DNA of 64,000 bases from Limnomonas spitsbergensis. Lineage: Eukaryota > Chlorophyta > Chlorophyceae > Chlamydomonadales. The notes beneath the pieces are model-generated. The model made no database searches. It was not told where the DNA came from and saw only the letters and a program-made list of their open reading frames with translations. Location of the stretch: positions 1,612,001-1,676,000 of the forward strand of contig JAYJMM010000009.1 in NCBI GenBank assembly GCA_037349105.1. The letters run 5' to 3'. Position numbers and translations under genes: made by a program. Positions 46,001 to 55,784 of the stretch are shown piece after piece (positions within the stretch are counted from its first letter, which is position 1; each line of letters starts with the position of its first letter).

Positions 46001-49000
46001 AAACCCTAAACCCTGGTCCAACCGCCACTGGGCCAAACCTTAAACCCTAAACCTTGGTCCAACTACCACTGGGCCAAACCTTAAACCCTAAACCCTGGTC
46101 CAACCGCCACTGGGCCAAACCTTAAACCCTAAACCTTGGTCCAACCACCACTGGGCCAAACCTTAAACCCTAAACCCTGGTCCAACCGCCACTGGGCCAA
46201 ACCTTAAACCCTAAACCCTGGTCCAACCGCCACTGGGCCAAACCTTAAACCCTAAACCTTGGTCCAACCACCACTGGGCCAAACCTGAAACCCTAAACCC
46301 TGGTCTAACCGCCACTGTGCCAAACCTAAAAACCTAAACCCTGGTCCAACCGCCACTGAACCAAACCTTAAACCCTAAACCCTGGCCCAGCCACCACTGG
46401 GCCAAACCTTAAACCCTAAACCCTGGTCCAACCACCACTGGGTCAAACCTTAAACCCTGGCCCAACCACCACTGGGCCAAACCTTAAACCCTAAACCCTG
46501 GTCCAACCACCACTGGGCCAAACCTTAAACCCTAAACCCTGGTCCAACCACCACTGGGCCAAACCTTAAACCCTACACCCTGGTCCAACCACCACTGGGC
46601 CAAACCTTAAACCCTGGCCCAACCACCACTGGGCCAAACCTTAAACCCTAAACCCTGGCCCAACCACCACTGGGCCAAACCTTAAACCCTAAACCCTGGT
46701 CCAACCACCACTGGGCCAAACCTTAAACCCTGGCCCAACCACCACTGGGCCAAACCTGAAACCCTAAATCCTGGTCCAACCGCCACTGGGCCAAACCTTA
46801 AACCCTAAACCCTGGTCCAACCACCACTGGGCCAAACCTTAAACCCTACACCCTGGTCCAACCGCCACTGGGCCAAACCCCAATCCTTTCAAGTCCGAAC
46901 TCTTGTATCCTTCCTGTGCAAAACTCTGATGACTTCCAGGCCAGGATGTGATCATAAGTGGGCCAGGATGTGATCATAAGTGGGCCAAGCTCTCATTTTT
47001 ACTATGTGAAACTCTGGCTGTTGTTAGGCTAAACCAGGGGGCTTAACCAGGGGGCTTAACCAGGGGGCTTAACCAGGGGGCTAAACCAGGGGGCTTAACC
47101 AGGGGGCTAAACCAGGGGGCTAAACCAGGGGGCTTAACCAGGGGGCTAAACCAGGGGGCTTAACCAGGGGGCTTAACCAGGGGGCTTAACCAGGGGGCTT
47201 AACCAGGGGGCTAAACCAGGGGGCTTAACCAGGGGGCTTAACCAGGGGGCTTAACCAGGGGGCTAAACCAGGGGGCTTAACCAGGGGGCTTAACCAGGGG
47301 GCTTAACCAGGGGGCTAAACCAGGGGGCTAAACCAGGGGGCTAAACCAGGGGGCTAAACCAGGGGGCTTAACCAGGGGGCTAAACCAGGGGGCTAAACCA
47401 GGGGGCTTAACCAGGGGGCTTAACCAGGGGGCTAAACCAGGGGGCTTAACCAGGGGGCTTAACCAGGGGGCTTAACCAGGGGGCTTAACCAGGGGGCTTA
47501 ACCAGGGGGCTAAACCAGGGGGCTTAACCAGGGGGCTTAACCAGGGGGCTTAACCAGGGGGCTTAACCAGGGGGCTTAACCAGGGGGCTAAACCAGGGGG
47601 CTTAACCAGGGGGCTTAACCAGGGGGCTTAACCAGGGGGCTAAACCAGGGGGCTTAACCAGGGGGCTTAACCAGGGGGCTTAACCAGGGGGCTAAACCAG
47701 GGGGCTTAACCAGGGGGCTTAACCAGGGGGCTTAACCAGGGGGCTAAACCAGGGGGCTTAACCAGGGGGCTTAACCAGGGGGCTAAACCAGGGGGCTTAA
47801 CCAGGGGGCTTAACCAGGGGGCTTAACCAGGGGGCTTAACCAGGGGGCTTAACCAGGGGGTTAACCAGGGGGCTAAACCAGGGGGCTTAACCAGGGGGCT
47901 TAACCAGGTAGCTTTACCAGGGGGCTAAACCAGGGGGCTAAACCAGGGGGCTTAACCAGGGGGCTTAACCAGGGGGCTAAACCAGGGGGCTTAACCAGGG
48001 GGCTTAACCAGGGGGCTTAACCAGGGGGCTTAACCAGGGGGCTTAACCAGGGGGCTTAACCAGGGGGCTAAACCAGGGGGCTTAACCAGGGGGCTTAACC
48101 AGGGGGCTTAACCAGGGGGCTTAACCAGGGGGCTAAACCAGGGGGCTTAACCAGGGGGCTTAACCAGGGGGCTTAACCAGGGGGCTTAACCAGGGGGCTT
48201 AACCAGGGGGCTTAACCAGGGGGCTTAACCAGGGGGCTTAACCAGGGGGCTTAACCAGGGGGCTAAACCAGGGGGCTTAACCAGGGGGCTTAACCAGGGG
48301 GCTTAACCAGGGGGCTAAACCAGGGGGCTTAACCAGGGGGCTTAACCAGGGGGCTTAACCAGGGGGCTTAACCAGGGGGCTTAACCAGGGGGCTTAACCA
48401 GGGGGCTAAACCAGGGGGCTTAACCAGGGGGCTTAACCAGGGGGCTTAACCAGGGGGCTTAACCAGGGGGCTTAACCAGGGGGCTTAACCAGGGGGCTTA
48501 ACCAGGGGGCTTAACCAGGGGGCTTAACCAGGGGGCTAAACCAGGGGGCTTAACCAGGGGGCTAAACCAGGGGGCTTAACCAGGGGGCTTAACCAGGGGG
48601 CTTAACCAGGGGGCTTAACCAGGGGGCTTAACCAGGGGGCTAAACCAGGGGGCTTAACCAGGGGGCTTAACCAGGGGGCTTAACCAGGGGGCTTAACCAG
48701 GGGGCTTAACCAGGGGGCTTAACCAGGGGGCTTAACCAGGGGGCTTAACCAGGGGGCTTAACCAGGGGGCTTAACCAGGGGGCTTAACCAGGGGGCTTAA
48801 CCAGGGGGCTTAACCAGGGGGCTTAACCAGGGGGCTAAACCAGGGGGCTTAACCAGGGGGCTAAACCAGGGGGCTTAACCAGGGGGCTTAACCAGGGGGC
48901 TTAACCAGGGGGCTTAACCAGGGGGCTTAACCATGGCCATTTGATAAAAGTGACTGTGATCATAATGAAGGCACTCTCTCCCTTGCTTACCGTGCATAAC

Positions 49001-52000
49001 GAGTGGACGCCCTTATCTGTTCTGCTGTTCCGCGTCCATTTGACCTACACGGGGGGCAAGGCGCAAATATGTGTGATGTTGAGGGGGGGGGGCAAAAAAA
49101 GTGTTGTCAAGTGGGGGCACAAAATGTGTTATGTGTGTGTGTGGGGGGGGGGGGACAACAAAATGTGTGATGTGTGGGGGGGGGAGGTGTGATGTGTGTG
49201 TGGGGGAGGGGGGGCACCAAAATGTGTGATGTTGGGGGGGGGGGGGCACAGATGTGTGATGCCGGGAGGGATTGTACAAGCATGTGTGATGTTGAGTGGG
49301 GGGAGGGGGGGCAAGACGCAAAAATGTGTGATGGTGAGGGGGGGGGGGCAAAGAGGTATGATGTCAAGGGGGTAGGGGGGGGGGGAACACAAAATGTGTG
49401 GCGTTGAGGAGGGGGGGGCAAAAATGTGTGACGTCAAGGGGGGGGGGGGCACAGAAGGTGTGATGCCGGGAGGGGGGGTAAGTCGCAACAATGTGTGATG
49501 TTGAGGGTGGGTGGGGCAACACGGTGTGATGTAAGGGGGGGGGGGCACAACAAGGTGCGGTGTCGGAAGGGGGGATGAAGGGGCAAGACACAACATGTGT
49601 GATGTCAAGGGAGGGGTGGGTCAAAAATGTGTGATGTCTAAGGGAGGGGGGGCACGCAAAATGTGTGATGTCAAGGGAGGGGGGGCACGCAAAATGTGTG
49701 ATGCCAGGAGGGGGGGAAAGACGCAAGCATGTGTGATGTTGAGGGGTGGGTGGGTCAAAAAGGTGTGATGCCAAAGGGGGGCACACAAATGTGTGATGTT
49801 GAGGGGTGGGTGGGTCAAAAATGTGTGATGCCAAAGGGGGGCACACAAATGTGTGATTTTGCGGGGGGGGGGGCATTTGTGATGTGAGCGTTGAATCTCG
49901 TCCACCAGACCCGCCGAATGGGGGGAGGGACCATGCCTGTGGGTTGTTGGGGACAAGGCGGCGAAAATGTGTTATGTTGGGGGGGGGGGGTAAGACACGG
50001 AAATGTGTGATGTTAGGGGAGGGGATAAGACGCGACATGGTGTGATCTATCCCGCTGCTCCATGTCCATTTGACCTGCTGAGGGGGGTGGGGGGAGGCAC
50101 CATGCGTGTGTGTAATAGGGGACAGGGTGGGGTGGGGTGGGGAGGCGAAAAGGTGTGCCCGCCCAAAGCGGAACGCCGAGTCACCTTGAATAGGTCCCCG
50201 TAGTCGTTAGGGTCGATGGAGCTAGATCGCAGCAGCGCCCACTTAAAGCCCTAAAGCCCACTTAAAGCCCTAAAGCCCTAAAGCCCTAAAGCCCTAAAGC
50301 CCTAAAGCCCTAAAGCCCTAAAGCCCTAAAGCCCTAAAGCCCTAAAGCCCACTTAAAGCCCTCGCCTTAAAGTGTATCCCCTTCCTCCTAATCCTGAATA
50401 CCGTTTCTCCTTCACCTTCAACCCACCCACCCTGAATAGGTACCCGTAGTTGTTAGGGTCAATGAAGCATGTATGAAGCATGTATGAAGCATGTATGAAG
50501 CATGTTGAAAGCATGTATGAACTATGAAGCATGTGTGAAGCATGTATAAAGCATGTATGAAGCATGTGTGAAGCATGTATGAAGGAGCGCCCGGCATCAG
50601 CCCTCAGCCCAAACCTTACACCCTAAGCTCTCCCCCCTACCCCCTCAACCCACCCACCTTCAATATGTCCCCGAAGTTGTTCCGGTCGATGGACCTGCAT
50701 GAAGCAGCGCGCACACCCTTGGCCCTAAACCCTGCACCCTAAACCCACCTTCAGCCCTCGCCTTAAACTCCATCCCCTACCTCCTTCCCCGCAGCCCGCA
50801 GGCCCATACCTCCCACACCCTCAACCCACCCAGTCACCCACCCTGAATAAGTCCTCCCATGAATGATTCCTCATAGTTGATGCAGCCGATGAAGCCAGCT
50901 CTCAGCAGCACCCACCCCAAGCCCTCAGCCCAACCCTTACAGCCTAAGCCCTAAGCTCTCCCCCCTCCCCCCTCCACCCACCCACCTTGAACAGGTCCCC
51001 GTAGTTGTTCGGGTCGATGAAGCCGGCATGAAGCAGCGCACGCTCCAGCACACATTCGATGGTGTCGTCCACAGGTAAATCTCGACAGGCCTGCAAGCCT
51101 GACACCAGTGTCAATGTCAGCAAGATTCAGCTACAATTCAGCTGGAATTTAGCTACATCCCGGCATGATACAGCACACATTCGAAGGTGGCGTTCACTGG
51201 TAAATCTCGACAGGCCTGCAAGCCTGACACCAGTGTCATTGTCAGCAAGATTCAGCTACAATTCAGCTGGAATTTAGCTACATCCCGGCATGAAACAGCA
51301 CACATTCGAAGGTGGCGTTCACTGGTAAATCTCGACAGGCCTGCAAGCCTACCACCAGTGTCAATGTCAGCAAGATTCAGCTACAATTCAGCTAGAATTC
51401 AGCTACATCCCGGCATGAAGCAGCTCCTGCTCCGGCAAGTCTTGGCAGGCCTGCAAGCCTACCACCAGCGTCGATTTTAGCATACATGACATAAAACCCA
51501 GCTGCAGTTTTCTACAATTCAGCCACAGTTCAGCTACTATTCAGCTACATGCAGGCCCGCAGCAGCGCCGGCTCCAGTATACATCCTTAAGCGCCTTCCA
51601 CCGGCAGCTCTGCGCTGCGGCTGTCAGACCACATCGGCACCAGCGCCAAAATTTGGTCCCCTCCCGCTCCCGTGTGAAACAAAATGTAGCCACAATTCAG
51701 CCACAATTCAGCCACAATTCAGCAGCTCCGAACATATTCAGCTGCGATCGAGCGTAACTCAGCTACGACTCAGCCACAATTCAGCCACATCCCGGTCTGC
51801 AGCAGCGCCCGCCCCAGCACACGCTAGGAAGCCTAGTAGACGGCTAGCGCACCAAGCCTCCGAGCCCACCAAGCCTCCGAGCCCACCAAGCCTCCGAGCC
51901 CACCAAGAGCTGCCGGTAAACGCCGCTTACCATCAACTCTTGGTGGTAACAACTTTTGGACTTGCCACACATGTTATATTCTCGGCACACTTCAGCCACA

Positions 52001-53416
52001 TTTCAGCAGGACCTAGGGCCAGGAGCAAGTCTGGAGCAGCAAAGGTGTTAGCTGCTTGGGCCACCAGCCGCAGGCCAGTCCAGATTTGGACCAGATTTTG
52101 CCAGATTTCGATCCATGCTTGGTCCAGATTCGTTCCAATTGGACAGAAGTTCAATTTGCCACACCTGAAGGTGCCCTGGTGTGCAACGAGAGCTCCACAG
52201 CCCGCCACCATCCGAAAATCAAGGAGCAAGTAAGAAGTAAGAACTATACGTAAGGTTTCCGATCCTTCGTGCGTAATATCGAATCGAATCGAAGGAAGCA
52301 ACACGTCTCACATCATAACGGATGCGTCGCTTCTTGACCGGCGAGCACAGGCTCAACAGGGTTTTCAGTGGTTACTGGCGATGAGTCGTAACCAAAGTGG
52401 CGACCAGCGAATTCATTCGGCAAAGCCGAAGGTCAGTAGCGCGGTTACGAAAAACGACGAAATAAGGTAGGATCAGGGAAATTTCGGCGCCTGCGGCGAG
52501 CTCTTCCCCAAGAACTCCCTGCTTCTAGTAACCAACACTAATTCTGAACACAAAAAACCTGAGGCTCACCTCCAGCACACTGCCGGTTGGCTCATAGATG
52601 CTATGCTGCGCCATGCGCATGGCCCATAACAGTCACAAGCCATGCAAAGCCATGCGATAGGCACAAACCACCATGCCATGCCATGCATGATCACAGCGCC
52701 ATGCATCCATGCAGGGCATGTAGCGACCACAAACACAAGCATCTTCTACCTATGACCGCCTCATCAAAAGCTACCAGCCAAACTTTTCCCAATATGCATG
52801 CGGTAAGCTAGCATGCCCTGCCATGCGCGGGTAGGATGCCATGCAGGGCGGCTGCCATGCGCGGGTAGGATGCCATGCAGGGCGGCTGCCCCCGCACATA
52901 CGGTATCCATATACGGTACACGTGAACATTTGTTTTAATGTAACTTACAAATGTCCTTACTATCGAAACCGTCTCGGCATGCTTACATATCCGATGTGCA
53001 TGGTACGATATGACATGGCAGCAGGAGCATGGGCGTTTCCACCCGTACGGCCATACCGAAACAATCTCGAACATACCTTTGAAAGCAGTCCCGACGTATC
53101 CAATGTGCATGGCCGCTGTCCTTTTACAGCCGGGCGCCCTGCCTCGAGTCGACTCATCGGCGTCGTCGTCGTCGCCGGGTCCGACCGCCGGCCCTGCTTG
53201 CGCTGCATCAGCTGCAGTAGAGACGCAGCGAACAGCACGGGCGCGACACGCGGAAGGCGTCGAGTAGCGATCGCTGCGAGTTAAGAGGCGGCAAGTGGAC
53301 GGGACGGAAGGTGGCGCATGCGGCCTAGACACGAGGCAGAGGCTGGGTCCAGCAGCCCTGCTGCCCAATCCTCCACAACCGCCAGCGAAGCAGCTAGAAC
53401 GGCTCGGCAGTATCAT
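34018..53416 (-). CDS. PUS1/TruA-type tRNA pseudouridine synthase in a 19.4-kb gene
   Basis: Exons (minus): 53416-53077, 51098-50986, 49044-48991, 45074-44964, 43522-43195, 39839-39293, 38680-38550, 37665-37610, 36489-36394, 35656-35483, 34263-34018; phases agree at every junction; 731 residues, TAG. These enzymes isomerise uridine to pseudouridine in tRNA. Seen in order: Ser/Arg-rich N-terminus (possible organelle transit peptide, 1-70), KRTAAMHIGYVGTAFKG (98-114), TIECVLERALLHAG, the catalytic loop RTDKGVH with Asp161, VVGFRML (170-176), KKFNARHGCTGRTYEYYLP (215-233), GTHPFHNYTPRRR, an acidic/Gly-rich insert (316-498), HNRTIMSWDVQDP, MEVRGNSFMLHQ|IRHMIGAAVAVSHG (549-574), VPRAPPHSLLLSG, and a charged C-terminus. 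Exon 5 and 6 limits were chosen by phase and donor quality; the end may lie further downstream if GATATCCAG|gtacag is spliced. Introns are mostly arrays of the gene's own exon boundaries. Confidence 0.88.
34264..34480 (-). repeat. Copy of exon 11 acceptor plus 'gttcatggttcagggt' repeats
   Basis: 34321-34393 repeats, on the minus strand, ccccttag followed by ATATTCGATGTTGCTCTCAA, i.e. the start of exon 11 with an intact AG. Telomere-like 'ggttcagggttcagg' words surround it. Confidence 0.75.
34545..35195 (+). mobile_element. Family D element with a 24-bp array at its 3' end
   Basis: 34560-34745 is family D (gactcagctaaatgtcagc, ctttggccaccaattgttgg, ggcggccgcggggcgg). It ends in 'ggtagccgaaaaataaacac', and exactly there an array of about 19 units (AATAAACACTGCCAAAACACCAAA) begins and runs to 35190. 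It lies in intron 10 of the pseudouridine synthase gene. Confidence 0.75.
35442..35483 (-). repeat. 39-base in-frame duplication of the exon 10 donor
   Basis: On the minus strand GGAGGACAAGAGAAGGGGGT...GAGCCAG|gtgagg occurs twice in tandem. Using the second donor instead of the first would add 13 codons (VRGEDKRRGFRSQ) without a stop. Confidence 0.8.
35940..36130. repeat. Degenerate telomere-like TTTAGGG tract
   Basis: 'ggtttagggt', 'ggttcagggttta' and similar words in intron 9. A copy-like 'taccgtaaaacg' pair (36130, 36370) brackets the AT-rich 36180-36380 segment, which holds nothing I can name. Confidence 0.5.
36490..36790 (-). repeat. About 45-bp array upstream of exon 9
   Basis: Seven units of, on the minus strand, ttcctcacacttttcacacatg and tgcctcacacagtc. 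The true junction is ttcctcacactttcag|ATCCGACACATG, so the units look like copies of the acceptor region with the AG lost. At 36805-36830 and 36900-36925 copies of GGAGCTGC(T/G).. GCCGTG(T/C)CCCAC from inside exon 9 also occur. Confidence 0.7.
37666..37800 (-). repeat. Copy of exon 8 acceptor and start
   Basis: On the minus strand 37790-37735 reads cctcccgcccag followed by GTGGCGTCCCCTGCATTAGG and ATGGAGGTTA, matching the start of exon 8 (GTGGCGTCCCTTGTATCAAG) with an intact acceptor. Confidence 0.8.
37805..38520 (-). repeat. Five about 145-bp copies of exon 7
   Basis: Each copy has, on the minus strand, an AG, then CCACCC..CGTCATGGCGCA, then ATGTC(T/C)(T/C)GGGA(C/T)..CAGGA and a donor-like gtgagt/ggtgag. 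The spacer is a run of AATTCGAATTCAAATTC words. The true exon 7 at 38680-38550 is the outermost unit. Confidence 0.8.
39150..39292. repeat. Poly-C tract with 'ctccacccagcccccc' repeats
   Basis: On the minus strand this is a G-rich start of intron 6, made of units like GGGGGCTGGGTGGAG. The exon 6 donor GG|gtgggg at 39293 is itself like one unit. Likely to vary in length and form G-quadruplexes. Confidence 0.75.
39900..40250. repeat. Degenerate telomere-like tract
   Basis: 'gggtttaggt', 'aggtttagggta', 'ggtctagggtt' words throughout, in intron 5 of the pseudouridine synthase gene. Confidence 0.5.
40330..41450. repeat. 11-bp array (CAACCATTCAG / CTACCACTCAG)
   Basis: About 100 units of 11 bp alternating in two or three variant positions. 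The 308-codon plus-strand frame is a by-product. A second simple tract (caaacaaacaaa) follows at 41608-41640. Confidence 0.9.
41920..43194 (-). repeat. 66-bp array: about 19 copies of exon 5 end and its donor
   Basis: On the minus strand each unit is GTCAGAGAGCTGCGGGAAG|gtgcgg, then ctgttacaagggtggttgcc and acttagggtttatggtcaagg. The outermost unit is the real end of exon 5. Because 66 is a multiple of three, an unrelated frame stays open for 553 codons. Confidence 0.92.
43560..43720 (-). repeat. Copy of exon 5 acceptor region
   Basis: On the minus strand 43700-43590 repeats the segment from 'gcgaacgcttttctgccggcaag' through TGTTTTCTGTTCAGCGCG to the GTGCGACCTGTGCAGCCG-type part, i.e. about 100 bases of exon 5 start with substitutions. 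Confidence 0.75.
43735..44963 (-). repeat. Degenerate copies of exon 4 end with telomere-like spacers
   Basis: Minus-strand copies of GGCCTGGCTCAGGC(T/C)GA.GCAATCAA(T/C)GA are at about 44390, 44300, 44160 and 44880-44925 (the last nearly intact with its gtgagg donor). 'Gggtttagggttcaga' words lie between. A family C element is inserted at 44530-44735. Confidence 0.75.
44530..44735 (+). mobile_element. Family C dispersed repeat
   Basis: Contains 'cacccacgtcatgta', 'ggttgcttgcccaggggg', 'catgcatcaaatgtgatgc' and 'ctagactgtaaaaaca'. It lies in intron 4 of the pseudouridine synthase gene on the opposite strand. Confidence 0.65.
45100..45445 (-). repeat. Copies of exon 4 acceptor and start
   Basis: On the minus strand 45295-45240 and 45440-45395 repeat gccgcag followed by GTGGTCGGGTTCCGCATGCT and GTGGTCGAGTTCCGCTTGCT. 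A 'catgacctggcatgacctggcg' run occupies 45116-45205. Confidence 0.8.
45890..46885. repeat. 41-44-bp array with CCTTAAACCCTAAACCCTGG core
   Basis: About 24 units of gggccaaaccttaaaccct followed by aaaccctggtccaaccgccact, with some shortened by deletion of one 'taaaccc'. It has a telomere-like heptamer inside an intron 3 array. Confidence 0.9.
47030..48935. repeat. 13-bp array, about 146 copies, one variable base
   Basis: Units CCAGGGGGCTTAA and CCAGGGGGCTAAA run for 1.9 kb in intron 3. Almost all differences between units are the T/A choice at position 11; rare exceptions lie at about 47850 and 47910. Confidence 0.95.
49060..50000 (-). repeat. G-rich array built from the tract before exon 3
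   Basis: About 25 units of 28-37 bp (plus strand: aaatgtgtgatgttgagggg followed by gggggcacaa). On the minus strand the sequence just before exon 3 (catcacacatatttgcgcct, tgccccccgtgtag) has the same parts, so units look like copies of the pyrimidine tract. At 50052-50072 a copy of cag|GTCAAATGGAC marks the exon start. Confidence 0.8.
50170..50985 (-). repeat. Copies of exon 2 end and donor with simple repeats
   Basis: On the minus strand, TTCATCGACC..AACAACTACGGGGACCTGTTCAAG-like copies end at about 50185, 50432, 50660 and 50845, each followed by gtgggt- or gtgact-like donors. Between them lie 'taaagccc' (50240-50345) and 'gaagcatgtat' (50465-50580) runs. Confidence 0.8.
51099..51560 (-). 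repeat. About 122-bp array of exon 2 acceptor copies
   Basis: Three to four units; on the minus strand each has gacactggtgtcag followed by GCTTGCAGGCCTGTCGAGAT and ends near TTCGAATGTGTGCTG. The units also carry 'tagctgaattgtagctgaatc'. Confidence 0.85.
52005..52240 (+). mobile_element. Family D SINE-like element
   Basis: Contains 'gctgcttgggccaccagccg', 'caggccagtccagatttgg' and 'gttccaattgg'; diverged from the other copies. It is in intron 1 of the pseudouridine synthase gene. Confidence 0.5.
52800..53010 (-). repeat. Copy of exon 1 end and simple duplications
   Basis: On the minus strand 53008-52985 reads ACCATGCACATCGGATATGT, a copy of the MHIGYV codons at the end of exon 1. A 'tgccatgcgcgggtaggatgccatgcagggcggc' unit is doubled at 52815-52890. 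Confidence 0.65.
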
Positions 53417-53919
53417 GATCCCGCGAATGGGGTTGGGGGGCGCAATGCCAGCGTGATAATTTCACACGTGGCTGCAGGAAAAGTGCAAACGGTGTGATGA
53501 CTGACGAACCTGTAATAGTGTAATCCGTGGCCGATTACTCGGTACAGCCACACGGGTCGAATGCCGTACTCATGCCATACACATTATCATCACAGATCAG
53601 CAGGCCCGGAATATGGATGCTGCCCTGCCAGGCTACTGCTGTACACCCTGTTGTGTATGGCACATACGTCTTGCAATCCCCATGTACACCCATTGTCACC
53701 CGCTTGTACTGCACATCGATCCTGATCTCTTCCCATTCATGAAGGAGTGACATAAAGACTCGCACTTACCGGTTTTGGCAGGTGACATACCACCAGTCAT
53801 TGTTTTAAATTCCACGAAATCCTCCCACATGCTGTGCCAACCCTGATTTTCTACATTCCCTTGCAAAATCAGCATGCGTGGACTTAAGTTTAGTCGCTTT
53901 ACTTCCAACCAGGGTGATC

Positions 53920-54070
53920 CGGTACGGAATACGGTACGGTCAAACGGTACGGTACGGGTAAGGTACGGTACGGACATAATGGGATGGGTTAGTAAGAAAA
54001 TGGACAAAACGGTAGTTCCAAACGGTACGGTCAAACGGTATAGTACGGGATACGGTACGGGATTTTTGGC
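53920..54070. repeat. 'aacggtacggtacggg' microsatellite-like tract
   Basis: Repeated GGTACGG words over 150 bp, similar to shorter 'gtactgtacggtactgtg' runs at 10850-10885. No gene seen from 53420 to 54180. Confidence 0.7.
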
Positions 54071-54189
54071 CAATACGGCCGTACTGGGTAACCCTGCTTC
54101 CAGGCAACTGATGCTGAATTCTACTGATCACACACTGATTGGTCTAGTGGTACAAGGCTGGTAGTATCCATACACAAAGGTTAAGAGAT

Positions 54190-54600
54190 ATTCCCCCCCC
54201 CCCTGTCTAAATTGCCGGCTTCCATGTTCCTGCCACCTGACATAGGAGGGTAGCATGGTTGCACCATGTGTGTGTACGGTATGTTAGTGTGTGCCAAAGC
54301 ACCTTTGGGGGGCCGCCGGGCTGCCATTATTGGGTAGATTGGGACCAAACCTTGACCGGCCGATGGCCGGTGGCCTCGGCACTAGGGTTTCCTGGACCAG
54401 GCACCCACGGCCGTAGGCAGTGATGTAGCTAAATTTCAGCTGAAGCGCGCTAAAATAACCAATGGGCTACACCATGGTCCTGGCTGTGCATGGATGGTAA
54501 CTGGAAATCTGGAATTGAGCTTAGTCATTCTCTATCATCCCCACGCGGCCGAGTGTTCAGCAGGGTCCAGCGGGTAAGCACCGTTCTAAACATTGCTTGG
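54190..54600 (+). mobile_element. Family B element interrupted by a family D element
   Basis: 54195-54270 (cccctgtctaaattgccggc, ttgcaccatg) and 54465-54600 (caccatggtcctggctgtgc, gcggccgagtgttcagcagg) are the two halves of a family B copy. A family D copy (54300-54440) lies between them. Confidence 0.65.
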
Positions 54601-55189
54601 TCTGTCAGTACCAGGGGATCTAAAATTTTATACAATACAAAACGTTACGATGCGGAATGTTTGGCCCATATGGGCCGTATCGTGTATCCCTGATCTAAAA
54701 TGCACAAATAACTGAAGCATTTTTTAAACACTGCTAGAATGTTCCAAAACACTCCCCGCCTGTACCCTTGGGCCCCCAGGTTTGCCCCCATGCCCCCTCA
54801 CACTTCTGTTGACAGAGCGGTAAAGCCAGGAAACGTCTTGCGCTAGATGTCTACAACCGTAAAACGCCAGAGACTTTGCTCATAATTAATTAATTACTGG
54901 GGTGCGCGAACATGGGTGCGCGCTAATAATAATTGAAAAACGCCGGTGTGCGGAGTGTCATTCAGGTGCCCAAACAGCTATTTGGGGGGGGCGCGCGGCC
55001 GTTTTTTTTAACTTTTTGGCTGCGCGACGATTTGGGGGGGGGGGGTGCGCGGAACCTAAGGCGTTATACGGTACACCATGAACATAACATGTAAATTGCA
55101 TGGGGAGAACGCGTTGCATGGGGAGAACGCGTTGCATGCATCCATTCAATGTCCCAGCATGCAGATCGACTTAAGGAAAGGGGATGGGC

Positions 55190-55460
55190 AGGTCCTCCGA
55201 ACGGTGCTAGAAACTTCTTCGATTTGTACCGAGGCAGGCTTGGGTGGGATGCCCTGGCTTTGGTGGAAGACGTGGTCGATATCGTTGAGGTGTAGACGTT
55301 CTCAGAGGCTGGTACTTCCTTTGTCTTTCTTTTCCAGCCTTTTGTCTGTCCCTTCACTTTATTCCCCCCTTTTCCTTTTTTAGTACTGCCCCTATTAGTT
55401 AGGCGCCCACGCGGCCGAGCCTTTTGAGCAGGGCCCAGAGGTGTAACGTTATTGACATGC
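55190..55460 (+). mobile_element. Family A SINE-like element
   Basis: Contains 'gaggtgtagacgttctcagaggctgg', a pyrimidine-rich stretch, then the core at 55398-55460. It closely matches 25930-26160. Confidence 0.65.
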
Positions 55461-55784
55461 AAATCGTAACGTGTGGGTATGCTGAAGAAACACTTTCTGG
55501 TGACAGAGCTGAACGAGGCGGGGCTCTACCATTTACACTGGCATACTGTAATCCATATTCCATATTATCACAAATGTGTTGTACATTCCCTCCTGGCCTG
55601 TCCTTGCAGATCCGCCAGAGGGTATGCACCGTTCTAAACTATCAGAAGATATGTGCGCAGTTGATTCCAGTTAAACATAACAATATTTCATCCAAATGCC
55701 CCCCACCGCCCCCTTGTGTTAGTTTCGCGTTTGCGTTTGCGCTTCCAAACGTAACCTCAAACAAGATAGTCTGACCTACCCCTT

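Noticed and set aside
47030..48935. CRISPR-like regular repeat
   Set aside because: There are no unique spacers: the repeats are directly adjacent, and the setting is a eukaryotic intron.
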